This document shows, piece after piece, positions 10,272 to 19,322 of a stretch of DNA of 64,000 nt. The translations under genes and the position numbers were made by a program. The stretch's first letter is position 1. Every line of letters begins with the position of its first letter. The DNA lies in assembly GCF_008329905.1 (NCBI RefSeq), contig NZ_CP032155.1:5394001-5458000 (forward strand), read 5' to 3'. Origin of the DNA: Mycobacterium sp. ELW1 (lineage in GTDB: Bacteria; Actinomycetota; Actinomycetes; Mycobacteriales; Mycobacteriaceae). Below the pieces are notes generated by a model, which worked only from the letters and a program-made list of their open reading frames with translations, did no database searches and was not told the origin of the DNA.

Positions 10272-11329
10272 GTAAGCTCAAGACTCCGCTGACCGAACTG
10301 ATCGGCATCGAACACCCGGTGGTACAGACCGGCATGGGCTGGGTGGCCGGCGCCCGACTGGTCTCGGCCACGTCCAATGCCGGGGGCCTCGGGATCCTGG
10401 CTTCGGCGACGATGACGATCGACGAGCTGGCGACGGCCATCCGCAAGGTCAAGGCCACCACGGACAAACCCTTTGGCGTCAACATCCGGGCCGACGGCGC
10501 CGATGCCGGCGACCGGGTCGACCTGATGATCCGCGAGGGTGTCAAGGTCGCGTCGTTTGCCCTGGCACCCAAGCAGGAGCTGATCGCGAAGCTCAAAGAG
10601 GCCGGCTCCGTGGTGATTCCGTCGGTCGGCGCGGCCAAGCATGCTCGTAAGGTGGCCGGCTGGGGCGCCGACGCGGTGATCGTGCAGGGCGGCGAGGGCG
10701 GCGGCCACACGGGCCCGGTCGCGACCACCCTGCTGCTGCCGTCGGTGCTCGACGCCGTCGACATCCCGGTGATCGCCGCCGGCGGTTTCTTCGACGGACG
10801 CGGCCTGGCCGCAGCACTGTCCTACGGCGCGGCGGGGGTGGCGATGGGAACCCGGTTCCTGCTGACCTCGGATTCGACGGTGCCCGAAGAGGTCAAGCAG
10901 CGTTACCTTGGCGCTGCCCTCGACGGCACCGTGGTGTCCACCCGGGTCGACGGCATGCCGCACCGGGTGCTGCGCACCGAACTCGTCGAGAAACTCGAGA
11001 GCGGCTCACCCATCCGCGGTTTCACCGCCGCGGTGCGCAACGCGGGCAAGTTCAAGAAGATGTCACAGATGACCTGGATCGGCATGGTCCGCGACGGCCT
11101 GGCGATGCGCCACGGCAAGGACCTCACCTGGTCGCAGGTGCTGATGGCCGCCAACACCCCGATGCTGCTGAAGGCCGGTCTGGTTGACGGCAACACCGAG
11201 GCGGGTGTGCTGGCGTCCGGGCAGGTCGCCGGGATCATCGACAATTTGCCGTCCTGCGCCGAGCTGATCGACACCATCGTCGCCGACGCCGTCAAGCACC
11301 TGCAGTCGGCCAGCTCCTACATCGCGTAA
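10268..11329 (+). CDS. ipdC: FMN-dependent HIP-pathway reductase IpdC
   Basis: This 353-residue TIM-barrel flavoprotein belongs to the nitronate monooxygenase / 2-nitropropane dioxygenase family. FMN-binding landmarks are the GGEGGGHTG loop followed by IPVIAAGGF and GVAMGTRFLLT. In steroid-degrading actinobacteria IpdC acts on a hydroxylated HIC-CoA intermediate in ring C/D degradation. It is the fourth gene of the echA20 operon. A 43-base gap holding a strong promoter-like sequence separates it from satD, so the operon may end here or read through. Confidence 0.9.
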   Translation: MSKLKTPLTELIGIEHPVVQTGMGWVAGARLVSATSNAGGLGILASATMTIDELATAIRKVKATTDKPFGVNIRADGADAGDRVDLMIREGVKVASFALAPKQELIAKLKEAGSVVIPSVGAAKHARKVAGWGADAVIVQGGEGGGHTGPVATTLLLPSVLDAVDIPVIAAGGFFDGRGLAAALSYGAAGVAMGTRFLLTSDSTVPEEVKQRYLGAALDGTVVSTRVDGMPHRVLRTELVEKLESGSPIRGFTAAVRNAGKFKKMSQMTWIGMVRDGLAMRHGKDLTWSQVLMAANTPMLLKAGLVDGNTEAGVLASGQVAGIIDNLPSCAELIDTIVADAVKHLQSASSYIA

Positions 11330-11337
11330 AGCTATCT

Positions 11338-11400
11338 GCTTCATTTTGGCGAAATGAAGCTATAATCTTCATATGGCTGAAGTGAAGGTTATCGCTTCAT
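11338..11400 (+). promoter_or_regulatory. Leaderless promoter with repeated operator for satD
   Basis: A perfect nine-base inverted repeat (GCTTCATTT at 11338-11346 and AAATGAAGC at 11352-11360, five-base spacer) lies directly upstream of a consensus TATAAT at 11361-11366. The satD ATG is at 11373, so transcription would start at or next to the start codon. The heptamer GCTTCAT occurs again at 11394-11400 inside the gene, and CTTCAT at 11367-11372. The layout fits an autoregulated leaderless promoter; the binding protein is not known. Confidence 0.7.
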
Positions 11401-12014
11401 CATGGCGTGCGGCTCTGATCGGCGACATCGTCGACTCCCGCCACGCCGCAGACCGCGCGGAGCTGCACCGTCGCGTCACCCGCGCGCTCGGCGAAGTCGC
11501 CGCGGACACTCCCGCTTTCACGGTCGGTGACGAGTTCCAGGGCAGCTATCCGACCGTCGGCGCCGCGATCGACGCGGCGTTGACCGTGCGCTTGGCGCTC
11601 GATCCAGACATCGACGTGCGCTTCGGCATCGGCTGGGGCGAGATGACCGTGCTCGACTCCGACACCGGCATTCAGGACGGCCCCGGCTGGTGGTCGGCGC
11701 GGGAAGCCATCGAGTGGACGGCGGCCGCCCAGCAGCAGCCCGCCCTCGCGACGGTGCGCACCGCCTACCGACGGCACGGCGATACGGGGCCGGACCCCGA
11801 CGCCGTCAACGCCGCCCTGTTGTGTCGGGACCACCTGCTTGGATCGATGGATGCCCGGTCCCTTCGGCTACTGCGGGGACTGCTCGACCACAAGACGAAG
11901 AAGGAACTGGCGGCCATGGAAGGGATCAGCGCATCGGCGGTGTCCCAGCGGACCGCGCGCGACGGACTGGATCTGCTGGTGCTGGCGTCCGAACAGCTGA
12001 GGGCCGTCCAGTGA
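11373..12014 (+). CDS. satD: SatD-family protein with C-terminal HTH
   Basis: This encodes a 213-residue protein. The N-terminal two thirds (ALIGDIVDSRHAADR, FTVGDEFQGS and DVRFGIGWGEM) fit the SatD family, whose DIVDSR and GDEFQG segments recall nucleotidyl-cyclase-like or GGDEF-like folds. The C-terminal part (HKTKKELAAMEGISASAVSQRT) reads as a helix-turn-helix. I infer a ligand-sensing transcriptional regulator, probably of its own operon, given the repeats around its start. The gene overlaps the following membrane gene (GTGA). Its place between ipdC and fadA6, inside a steroid cluster, differs from the ferredoxin gene I recall there in M. tuberculosis. Confidence 0.8.
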   Translation: MAEVKVIASSWRAALIGDIVDSRHAADRAELHRRVTRALGEVAADTPAFTVGDEFQGSYPTVGAAIDAALTVRLALDPDIDVRFGIGWGEMTVLDSDTGIQDGPGWWSAREAIEWTAAAQQQPALATVRTAYRRHGDTGPDPDAVNAALLCRDHLLGSMDARSLRLLRGLLDHKTKKELAAMEGISASAVSQRTARDGLDLLVLASEQLRAVQ

Positions 12015-12757
12015 GTGGTGTCGCTGTGTTCCTGATCGCCGTCGGCTGCGCTGACATCGTGCGCCGCTTGACCACCCGGCTGTGGGCTGCTGCGGTCACC
12101 GGTCCGGTGGCCGCGGTGGCGGCCGCCGTGCTGTGCGGACTCTGGCATCTCGGTGATCTGCTTCTGGTCGGCATCGCCGCGGTAACCGCCGTGGCGTGGG
12201 AGCTGTCGTGCAGCCACGCCGAACGGCTCGGGGGCCGGCGACAGGCCGCGCCGCTGGTCTTGTTCATCGCCGCGCTGGCGGTGCTGATCGTGCTGTCCGG
12301 CGTCGGCTCGCCAGTGACCGGACTGGTCAAGGCCTGGGTGGGCTGGGCCTCGGTGACCGGGCTGGCATCGGCCGATCCGACCCGAATCGTGTTGGTGGCC
12401 GGGGTGATTCTGCTGCAGATCGCGACAGGCAACCAACTGGTCCGTCTTCTGCTGGGGTCAGTGGGCTCGGTCAAGCCTGCCGGCGAGCCGCAGCCGTCCG
12501 ACAAGCTGAAGGGCGGGCGGCTACTCGGGCCGATGGAACGGTTGTTGATCGTCGGGCTGGCCCTGGCCGGGCAGCTGGCCGTCGCGACGGCGGTGGTGGC
12601 AGCCAAGAGCATCATCCGTTTCCCGGAGATCAACGCCCAAAAGGCCCGGGAGAACGGGGGTATAGGTATCGATGACGTCACCGAGTACTTCCTGGTGGGC
12701 AGCTTCGCCAGCTGGATCGTCTCACTCGGCGGCCTCGCCCTGATCGCGCTCGGTTAG
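12011..12757 (+). CDS. Multi-pass membrane protein paired with SatD
   Basis: GTG at 12011 overlaps the satD TGA by three bases and gives a 248-residue protein. At least five hydrophobic segments are visible: residues 3-20, 28-55, 74-92, 115-135 and about 175-200, plus a C-terminal one around FLVGSFASWIVSLGGLALIAL. A soluble loop, SVKPAGEPQPSDKLKGGR, interrupts them. SatD-family genes are often followed by a membrane gene (satE in streptococci). I infer an equivalent unit here, perhaps with SatD sensing something linked to the membrane protein. No transport motif is recognised. Confidence 0.75.
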   Translation: MSGVAVFLIAVGCADIVRRLTTRLWAAAVTGPVAAVAAAVLCGLWHLGDLLLVGIAAVTAVAWELSCSHAERLGGRRQAAPLVLFIAALAVLIVLSGVGSPVTGLVKAWVGWASVTGLASADPTRIVLVAGVILLQIATGNQLVRLLLGSVGSVKPAGEPQPSDKLKGGRLLGPMERLLIVGLALAGQLAVATAVVAAKSIIRFPEINAQKARENGGIGIDDVTEYFLVGSFASWIVSLGGLALIALG

Positions 12758-12804
12758 CGCCAATCGCCGCCGCGGGACGGCGTCGGCGTCATACGTTGTC
12801 CACC

Positions 12805-13917
12805 ATGAAAATGAATGCCGCCATCTTGTGGGATTACGGGCAAGACTGGAGCGTCGAAGAAGTCGAGCTCGATCCGCCGAAGGACGGCGAAGTTCTGGTC
12901 TCATTCGAGGCCACCGGGTTGTGTCACTCCGACCACCACATCCGCGACGGCGATCTGGTCGCGCCCATTCCGTTGATCGGCGGCCATGAAGGCGCGGGCA
13001 TCGTGCAGGAGGTCGGTCCGGGAGTTCGCGACCTGAAGGTCGGCGATCACATCGTGGCCGCATTCCTGCCCGCATGCGGACGCTGCCGCTGGTGCGCGAC
13101 CGGAAAGTCGAACCTGTGCGACATGGGCGCCGAGATCCTGATGGGCCTGCAGCCCGACGGCACCTTCCGCCGGCACGCGCGCGGCCAAGACATCTACGCG
13201 GCAATCGGTTTGGGCACCTTCGCTCCCTATGGCACCGTTCCGGAGGCGTCGCTGGTCAAGATCGACGACGACATCCCGCTGAGCCGGGCCTGCCTGCTGG
13301 GCTGCGGTGTCACCACCGGGTGGGGTTCGGCCGTCAACACCGCCGACGTGGCGCCGGGTGACACCGTTGTGGTGATCGGTTGCGGCGGCATCGGCAGCGG
13401 TGCCATCCAGGGCGCCCGGCTGGCGGGCGCCGAGAAGATCGTCGTGATCGACATCGTGGAGAGCAAGCGGGACAAGGCATTTCTGTTCGGCGCCACCCAC
13501 TTCGCGACGTCGATCGCGGAAGGCACCGAGTTGGTCCGCGAGCTGACCAAAGGCGTGATGGCCGATTCCGCGCTGCTGACGGTCGGGCTGGTCGAAGGCC
13601 AGATGATCAACGACGCACTGGAACTCGTCAGCAAGGGCGGCGCCGTAGTGCTCACCGCGTTGGCGCCGATGTCCGACGTGACGCCGGTACTGCCGATGAC
13701 GATGTTCACGCTGTTCCAGAAGCGGTTACTCGGCAGCCTCTACGGGCAGGCCAACCCGCGCGCCGACATCCCCAAGCTGCTCAGCCTCTACCGCCAGGGC
13801 AAGCTCCTGCTCGACGAGACAGTCACCCACGAGTACAAGCTGGGCGAGATCAACAACGCCTACGACGACATGCTCGCCGGCCGCAACATTCGCGGCGTGG
13901 TTCTCCACGACCACTGA
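12805..13917 (+). CDS. NDMA-type zinc alcohol dehydrogenase
   Basis: This 370-residue medium-chain zinc dehydrogenase shows catalytic zinc ligands in GLCHSDHH and GGHEG, and four structural-zinc cysteines in CGRCRWCATGKSNLC. The NAD(P) loop is GCGGIGSGAIQG. It resembles mycobacterial AdhD and the NDMA-dependent alcohol dehydrogenases, which hold the nicotinamide cofactor tightly and recycle electrons through mycofactocin-type carriers; that mechanism is inferred from family. ATG at 12805 is preferred over the upstream TTG at 12796. TACGTT (12792-12797) seven bases upstream suggests a leaderless transcript. The substrate is unknown. Confidence 0.87.
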   Translation: MKMNAAILWDYGQDWSVEEVELDPPKDGEVLVSFEATGLCHSDHHIRDGDLVAPIPLIGGHEGAGIVQEVGPGVRDLKVGDHIVAAFLPACGRCRWCATGKSNLCDMGAEILMGLQPDGTFRRHARGQDIYAAIGLGTFAPYGTVPEASLVKIDDDIPLSRACLLGCGVTTGWGSAVNTADVAPGDTVVVIGCGGIGSGAIQGARLAGAEKIVVIDIVESKRDKAFLFGATHFATSIAEGTELVRELTKGVMADSALLTVGLVEGQMINDALELVSKGGAVVLTALAPMSDVTPVLPMTMFTLFQKRLLGSLYGQANPRADIPKLLSLYRQGKLLLDETVTHEYKLGEINNAYDDMLAGRNIRGVVLHDH

Positions 13918-13924
13918 CGACCGC

Positions 13925-13981
13925 CGATTGTGCGGTGTCATACGCCGGCGACGGCGAGCCGGGTATGAAACCGCACAATCG
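13925..13981. terminator. Long inverted repeat between convergent genes
   Basis: Arms of 19 bases (13925-13943 and 13963-13981, one mismatch) surround a 19-base GC-rich loop. No T-tract follows on either strand. It sits between the convergent adh and fadA6 genes and probably acts as a bidirectional transcription end. The core TGTGCGGTTTCAT also occurs in the inverted repeat at 32331-32391. Confidence 0.6.
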
Positions 13982-13991
13982 ACGAAAGTCG

Positions 13992-15149
13992 TTAGAGCCG
14001 TTCGATGATGGTGACGTTGGCGGTGCCGCCGCCCTCGCACATCGTCTGCAGGCCGTAGCGGCCGCCGCGGCGTTCGAGCTCGTTGAGCATGGTGGTGAAC
14101 AGCTTCGCGCCGGTGGCGCCGAGCGGGTGGCCCAGTGCGATCGCGCCGCCGTTGGGGTTGACCTTCTCCGGGTCGGCCTTGGTCTCCTTGAGCCAGGCCA
14201 TGACCACCGGCGCGAACGCCTCGTTGATCTCGACGACATCGATGTCGTCGATCGTCAGGCCGGCCTTGTCCAGTGCGTACTTGGTCGCCGGGATCGGGCC
14301 GGTGAGCATGAACACCGGGTCGGCGCCGCGGGCGCTGATGTGGTGGATGCGGGCCCGCGGGGTCAGCTTGTGGTCCTTGACGGCCTGCTCGCTGGCAAGG
14401 AGCACCGCGCTGGCGCCGTCGGAGATCTGGCTGGCCATGGCCGCGGTCAGCCGGCCGCCCTCACGCAACGTCTTGAGTCCGGCCATCTTCTCCAGGCTGG
14501 ACTCGCGCGGGCCCTCGTCGGTGCGGAACTCGCCGACCGGGACGATCTCGTTCTCGAAGTTGCCGTTACGGATGGCGGCGAACGCCTTGTTGTGGCTGTT
14601 AAGGGAGAACTCCTCCATCTCCTCCCGGGACAGGCCCCACTTCTCGGCGATCATCTCGGCACCGCGGAACTGTGAGATCTCCTGATCGCCGTAGCGGTGC
14701 AGCCAGTTCTCCGACTCGTTGGTCGGTGAGGTGAAGCCGAACTGCTCGGCGACGAGCATCGCCGACGAGATCGGGATGCGGCTCATGTTCTGCATACCGC
14801 CGGCCAGGATGAGGTCTGCGGTGCCCGCCATGATCGCTTGAGCGCCAAAGGAAATCGCCTGCTGGCTGGAGCCGCACTGGCGGTCGACGGTAACGCCGGG
14901 CACCTCTTCGGGGAACCCGGCCGCCAGCCAGGTGTTGCGGCCGATGTTGCCGGCCTGCGGGCCGATGGTGTCCAGGCAGCCGACGATCGCGTCCTCCACG
15001 GCGCCGGGGTCGACGTCGACCCGGTCGAAGATGCCACGGAACGCCACCACGCCGAGGTCGATGGGATGGACGTGGGCCAGCGAACCGTTGCGCTTGCCGA
15101 CCGCGGTGCGTACGGCGTCGATGACGTATGCCTGTGAAGCGGGGGCCAT
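13992..15149 (-). CDS. fadA6: Thiolase FadA6
   Basis: This 385-residue thiolase has the nucleophile segment DRQCGSSQQ, the His segment [11 protein letters not shown], and the acid/base cysteine in [10 protein letters not shown]. In the HIP pathway FadA6 cleaves the MOODA-CoA-derived beta-keto thioester after IpdAB ring opening. It is the last gene of the leftward operon fadE30-ipdF-kstR2-fadA6, ten bases after kstR2. It ends close to the long inverted repeat that separates it from adh. Confidence 0.93.
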   Translation of the reverse strand: MAPASQAYVIDAVRTAVGKRNGSLAHVHPIDLGVVAFRGIFDRVDVDPGAVEDAIVGCLDTIGPQAGNIGRNTWLAAGFPEEVPGVTVDRQCGSSQQAISFGAQAIMAGTADLILAGGMQNMSRIPISSAMLVAEQFGFTSPTNESENWLHRYGDQEISQFRGAEMIAEKWGLSREEMEEFSLNSHNKAFAAIRNGNFENEIVPVGEFRTDEGPRESSLEKMAGLKTLREGGRLTAAMASQISDGASAVLLASEQAVKDHKLTPRARIHHISARGADPVFMLTGPIPATKYALDKAGLTIDDIDVVEINEAFAPVVMAWLKETKADPEKVNPNGGAIALGHPLGATGAKLFTTMLNELERRGGRYGLQTMCEGGGTANVTIIERL

Positions 15150-15159
15150 GTCGATCTCC

Positions 15160-15750
15160 TTACTTTGCGGCGGCTATTCCGCCGAGGACGATGGAAAGGT
15201 ATTGGCGGCCAACTTCTTCGGCCGTCAGCGGGCCACCCGGCTGATACCAACGCACGGAAACCCACGTGGTGTCCCGGATGAACCGGTAGACCACGTCGAC
15301 GTCGATGTCGGGCCGGAAGTAGCCCTGTTCGACGCCGGAGTTGAGCAGATCGAGCCACATCTTGCGCTGCTCTTTGTTGCGAGCCTCGACGAAATCGAAC
15401 TGCGGCAGGGACGTCAGCCGTTTGGCCTCGTCCTGGTAGATGACCACCTGCGCGTGCCGGTCCTCGATCGCCTCGAAGGACGTCATGAACAGACCCTTGA
15501 GCCGTTCCAGCGGATTGGGCTCGGTGGTGATGATCTGCTGGTAGCGGTCGAACAGCCAGTCCAGGAAGTCGCGCAGGACCTCCTCGACCATCTGCTCCTT
15601 GCTCTTGAAGTGGTGATAGAGGCTGCCGGACAGGATGCCCGCCGAGTCGGCGATGTCGCGCACGGTGGTCGCACGCAGACCACGCTCGGCGAACATCGTC
15701 GCGGCGAGCACCAGAAGCTCGTCGCGACGGCTGACCGGCTGCTCAGTCAC
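15160..15750 (-). CDS. kstR2: TetR-family repressor KstR2
   Basis: This 196-residue TetR protein has an N-terminal helix-turn-helix (RATTVRDIADSAGILSGSLYHHF) followed by a helical ligand domain. KstR2 represses the HIP-catabolism genes and is released by HIP-CoA, the product of FadD3. Two perfect KstR2 operators (7806 and 17718) lie in this window at the promoters of its expected targets, including its own operon. GTG at 15750 overlaps the ipdF stop (GTGA). Confidence 0.95.
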   Translation of the reverse strand: MTEQPVSRRDELLVLAATMFAERGLRATTVRDIADSAGILSGSLYHHFKSKEQMVEEVLRDFLDWLFDRYQQIITTEPNPLERLKGLFMTSFEAIEDRHAQVVIYQDEAKRLTSLPQFDFVEARNKEQRKMWLDLLNSGVEQGYFRPDIDVDVVYRFIRDTTWVSVRWYQPGGPLTAEEVGRQYLSIVLGGIAAAK

Positions 15751-16538
15751 GCGCGTTGGCTCGATACCGAAATGACTTCGCCGGTCAGGTAACTCGAGTA
15801 GTCACTGGCCAGGAATGCGATGGTGGCCGCGACCTCCCACGGCTCGGCGGCGCGGCCGAAGGCTTCGCCCTCCGAGAGCCGGTCGAGCAGGTCGGAGGAG
15901 CTGGTCTTCTCCAGGAACTTGTGCCGCGCGATGCTCGGCGAGACGGCGTTGATGCGCACCCCGTACTCGACGGCTTCGATTGCGCTGCAGCGGGTCAGCG
16001 CCATCACACCGGCCTTGGCGGCCGCGTAGTGCGACTGCGAGTGCTGCGCCCGCCACCCGAGGACGCTGGCGTTGTTGACGATCACGCCGCCATGGCCGGC
16101 GTCGCGGAAGTACCGCAGCGCCGCGCGGGTCGCCCGCATCGTCGAGGTCAACGTCACGTTGAGAACCCGGTCCCATTCCTCGTCCGTCACGTCGATGACA
16201 GGGGTGGTGCCACCGAGGCCGGCGTTGTTCACCAGCACGTCAAGGCGGCCCAGCCGCGCGGTGGTGGAGGCGATCAGCGCGTCGACCTGAGCCGTCGACG
16301 TGACGTCGCACACCACCGCTTCGACCCGGCCCAGTCCCAATTCGGCCAACTGGTCCCGGGTTTCGCCGAGCCGGCGTTCGTGGTGATCGGAGACGACGAC
16401 GTCGGCACCTTCGAGCAGCGCGCGCCGAGCCGTCGACGATCCGATACCGGTACCCGCCGCCGCGGTCACGACGACGACCTTGCCGGTCAGCAGGCCGTGG
16501 CCCTCGATTTCCTTGGGCACGTCCGACAGTGGCGCCAC
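15747..16538 (-). CDS. ipdF: SDR IpdF, hydroxy-HIP-CoA dehydrogenase
   Basis: This 263-residue SDR has the cofactor motif AAAGTGIGSSTA, NNAGLGG, the serine in NNASVLG and catalytic YAAAKAG. In Mycobacterium and Rhodococcus IpdF oxidises the 5-hydroxyl of the HIP-CoA intermediate to a ketone. Its GTG start overlaps the fadE30 stop by one base and its stop overlaps kstR2, so the operon is tightly packed. Size and order match Rv3559c. Confidence 0.93.
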   Translation of the reverse strand: MAPLSDVPKEIEGHGLLTGKVVVVTAAAGTGIGSSTARRALLEGADVVVSDHHERRLGETRDQLAELGLGRVEAVVCDVTSTAQVDALIASTTARLGRLDVLVNNAGLGGTTPVIDVTDEEWDRVLNVTLTSTMRATRAALRYFRDAGHGGVIVNNASVLGWRAQHSQSHYAAAKAGVMALTRCSAIEAVEYGVRINAVSPSIARHKFLEKTSSSDLLDRLSEGEAFGRAAEPWEVAATIAFLASDYSSYLTGEVISVSSQRA

Positions 16539-17701
16539 TAGCCCTTCACCTCTCGAGGAAGGCCGAGCACCCGCTCGGCGATGATGTTGCGCTGGATCTC
16601 GTTGGACCCGCCGTAGATTGTGTCAGCCCTGGAGAACAGGAACAGCCGCTGCCACTCGTCGAACTCGCCGCCGTCCAGCAGCAGGCCGGAGCGGCCCTTG
16701 ATGTCCATCGCCAGCTCACCGAGATCGCGATGCCAGTTCGCCCACAACAGCTTCGAGACTGAGTCCTTGCCGGCGGCTGTGGCCGCGCTCTGCTCCACGT
16801 CCATCGTGGCCAGCGCGTAGGACCGCATGGTCTGCAGCCCCGCCCAGGCCCGGGTGAGCCGCTCGCGGATCAGCGGATCGTCGATCGCACCGTTGGACTT
16901 GGCCAGCTCGGCGACACCGGAAAGCTCACGGGCATAACGGATCTGCTGACCGAGAGTGGACACGCCGCGCTCGAACGTCAGCAACCCCATCGCCACCCGC
17001 CAGCCGTCGCCCGGCTCGCCCACCACCAGGTCCGCGGCGGCGCGGGCATCGGTGAAGAAGACCTCGTTGAACTCCGAGTCGCCGGTCAGCTGAATGATCG
17101 GGCGGATCTCCACGCCCGGCTGATCCAGCGGCACCAGCAGGAAGGACAGGCCGGCGTGCCGCTTGGAACCCTTCTCCGTGCGAACGACCACGAAGCACCA
17201 CTGCGCCCAGTGCGCCAGCGACGTCCACACCTTCTGGCCGTTGATGATCCACTCATCCCCGTCCAAGACGGCAGTGGCGGCCACGTTGGCCAGGTCGCTG
17301 CCCGCGCCCGGTTCGGAGTAGCCCTGCGACCACAGTTCGGTGACGTCGAGAATCTTGGGCAGGAAACGCTTCTGCTGTTCGGGCGTACCGAAGGCGATCA
17401 GCGTCGGCCCGAGCAGTTCCTCACCGAGGTGGTTGACCTTGTCCGGGGCGTCGGCCTTCGCGTACTCCTCGTAGAACGCCACCCGATGGGCCACCGACAA
17501 GCCGCGACCGCCGTGCTCGACCGGCCAGCCCAGGCAGGTCAGGCCTGCCGCAGCCAGATGCCGATTCCAGGCCAGCCGTTCTTCGTAGGCCTCGTGCTCG
17601 CGTCCCGGGCCGCCAAGGCCCTTGAGCGCGGCGTATTCGCCGACGAGATTGTCGGCCAGCCACTCGCGGACCTCCGCCCGGAACTCCTCGACCGTGATCA
17701 C
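16538..17701 (-). CDS. fadE30: Acyl-CoA dehydrogenase FadE30
   Basis: This 387-residue acyl-CoA dehydrogenase has GYSEPGAGSDLANVA, GQKVWTSLAHWAQ and the C-terminal YGGSNEIQRNIIAERVLGLP. FadE30 dehydrogenates the HIP-derived CoA thioester early in ring C/D degradation. It is the first gene of the leftward KstR2-controlled operon, with the operator at 17718-17731 just upstream. It diverges from fadD3. Confidence 0.93.
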   Translation of the reverse strand: MITVEEFRAEVREWLADNLVGEYAALKGLGGPGREHEAYEERLAWNRHLAAAGLTCLGWPVEHGGRGLSVAHRVAFYEEYAKADAPDKVNHLGEELLGPTLIAFGTPEQQKRFLPKILDVTELWSQGYSEPGAGSDLANVAATAVLDGDEWIINGQKVWTSLAHWAQWCFVVVRTEKGSKRHAGLSFLLVPLDQPGVEIRPIIQLTGDSEFNEVFFTDARAAADLVVGEPGDGWRVAMGLLTFERGVSTLGQQIRYARELSGVAELAKSNGAIDDPLIRERLTRAWAGLQTMRSYALATMDVEQSAATAAGKDSVSKLLWANWHRDLGELAMDIKGRSGLLLDGGEFDEWQRLFLFSRADTIYGGSNEIQRNIIAERVLGLPREVKG

Positions 17702-17717
17702 CCTTGTAGGCTAACCT

Positions 17718-17731
17718 ACCAAGCACTTGCT
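17718..17731. promoter_or_regulatory. KstR2 operator between fadE30 and fadD3
   Basis: ACCAAGCACTTGCT matches AnCAAGnnCTTGnT at every fixed base. It lies 17 bases upstream of fadE30 and about 50 bases before fadD3, in the position expected for simultaneous control of both operons. Confidence 0.92.
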
Positions 17732-17780
17732 TTGTTAGCCCGGGACCGATGCACCGGGTATCAGGCCTTGAGGAGTCTCG

Positions 17781-19322
17781 ATGACGAGCGCCCCGCGCAC
17801 CACACCCGCGGTGCTGGACCGGATGGCACTCGATTTCGCCAACCACGATGCACTGATCACCGACGACCGCTCGTTCACCTTCGCCGAATTGCGTGAGGAG
17901 GTTCGCCGGGCGGCCGCCGCGATCATCGGGCTGGGCGTGCAGCCCGGCGACAAGATCGCGATCTGGTCGCCGAACACCTGGCACTGGGTGATCGCCTGCC
18001 TGGCCACCCAGTACGCCGGTGCGGTGATGGTGCCGCTGAACACGCGTTATACCGCCGACGAGGCCTCCGACATTCTGGCCAGGACGCACGCGCCGCTGCT
18101 GTTCGGCATGGGCCGGTTCCTGGGCGCCGACCGGGTCGGCGATCTCGACCGGGCCGCACTGCCCGATCTCCGGCATATCGTGCGCATCCCGATCGACGAG
18201 GCCGACGGTTCGTGGGACGAGTTCCTGGCCGGCCCGCAGGCACCGCTGTCCGAGGTCGACGCGCGCGCCGCCGCGGTGCGCCCCGATGATCCGTCCGACG
18301 TGCTGTTCACCTCGGGCACCACCGGCCGCAGCAAAGGTGTGCTCTGCGCGCACCGGCAATCGCTCGCAGCCCCGGCGGCATGGGCGGAGTGCGGCCAGCT
18401 CACCAGCGCCGACCGCTACCTGTGCATCAACCCGTTCTTCCACAACTTCGGCTACAAGGCCGGCATCCTGGCCTGCCTGCAGACCGGGGCCACCCTGATC
18501 CCTCAGCTCACGTTCGACCCCGAGCAGGCCATGCGGGTGATCGCCGACAAACGCATCACCGTGGTGCCCGGGCCGCCGACGATCTTCCAGACACTGCTGG
18601 ATCACCCGAATCGCACGCAGTACGACCTGAGCTCGCTGCGGTTCGCGGTGACCGGCGCGGCGACCGTGCCGGTCGTGCTCATCGAGCGCATGCAGGCCGA
18701 GCTCGACTTCGACATCGTGCTCACCGCATACGGGCTGACCGAGGCCAACGGTTTCGGCACCATGTGCCGTGCCGATGACGACGCCGTCACAGTCGCGACC
18801 ACGTGCGGACGGCCGATCGCGGATTTCGAACTGCGTATCGACTCGCCGGATTCCGAGACCGGAGCCGGTGAGGTGCTGCTGCGCGGACCCAACGTGATGC
18901 TCGGCTACCTCGACGACCCGGCGGCGACGGCGGCCGCGATCGACAGTGATGGCTGGCTGCACACGGGCGATGTCGGCACCGTCGATGCGGCAGGGAATCT
19001 GCGCATCACCGACCGACTCAAGGACATGTACATCTGCGGCGGTTTCAACGTCTACCCCGCCGAGATCGAGCAGGTTCTGGCCCGGCTCGAGGGAGTCGCC
19101 GATGCCGCCGTGATCGGCGTGCCCGACGAACGTCTCGGTGAGGTCGGGCGGGCGTTCATCGTGCGCAGGCCCGACAGCGATCTCGACGAGCAGACCGTGA
19201 TCGACTACACCCGTAAGCACCTGGCCAATTTCAAGACCCCGCGCTCGGTGGTCTTCGTGGCGGAACTGCCACGAAACCCCGGCGGAAAAGTGGTTAAACC
19301 CACACTGCGAGAGATGGTTTGA
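17781..19322 (+). CDS. fadD3: HIP-CoA synthetase FadD3
   Basis: This 513-residue adenylate-forming enzyme has the P-loop-like LFTSGTTGRSKG, the hinge motif DRLKDMYICGGFNVYPAEIE, and the C-terminal lysine in PRNPGGKVVK. FadD3 activates HIP (the C/D-ring propionate) to HIP-CoA, which is both the next pathway substrate and the inducer of KstR2. GAGGAG lies just upstream of the ATG. The stop TGA shares its A with the fadE31 ATG. Confidence 0.95.
   Translation: MTSAPRTTPAVLDRMALDFANHDALITDDRSFTFAELREEVRRAAAAIIGLGVQPGDKIAIWSPNTWHWVIACLATQYAGAVMVPLNTRYTADEASDILARTHAPLLFGMGRFLGADRVGDLDRAALPDLRHIVRIPIDEADGSWDEFLAGPQAPLSEVDARAAAVRPDDPSDVLFTSGTTGRSKGVLCAHRQSLAAPAAWAECGQLTSADRYLCINPFFHNFGYKAGILACLQTGATLIPQLTFDPEQAMRVIADKRITVVPGPPTIFQTLLDHPNRTQYDLSSLRFAVTGAATVPVVLIERMQAELDFDIVLTAYGLTEANGFGTMCRADDDAVTVATTCGRPIADFELRIDSPDSETGAGEVLLRGPNVMLGYLDDPAATAAAIDSDGWLHTGDVGTVDAAGNLRITDRLKDMYICGGFNVYPAEIEQVLARLEGVADAAVIGVPDERLGEVGRAFIVRRPDSDLDEQTVIDYTRKHLANFKTPRSVVFVAELPRNPGGKVVKPTLREMV

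Noticed and set aside
11352..11360. ATGAAGC repeats as a phage or integration attachment site
   Set aside because: No integrase, tRNA or direct-repeat pair bounding an island was seen; the repeats are confined to the satD promoter and first codons.
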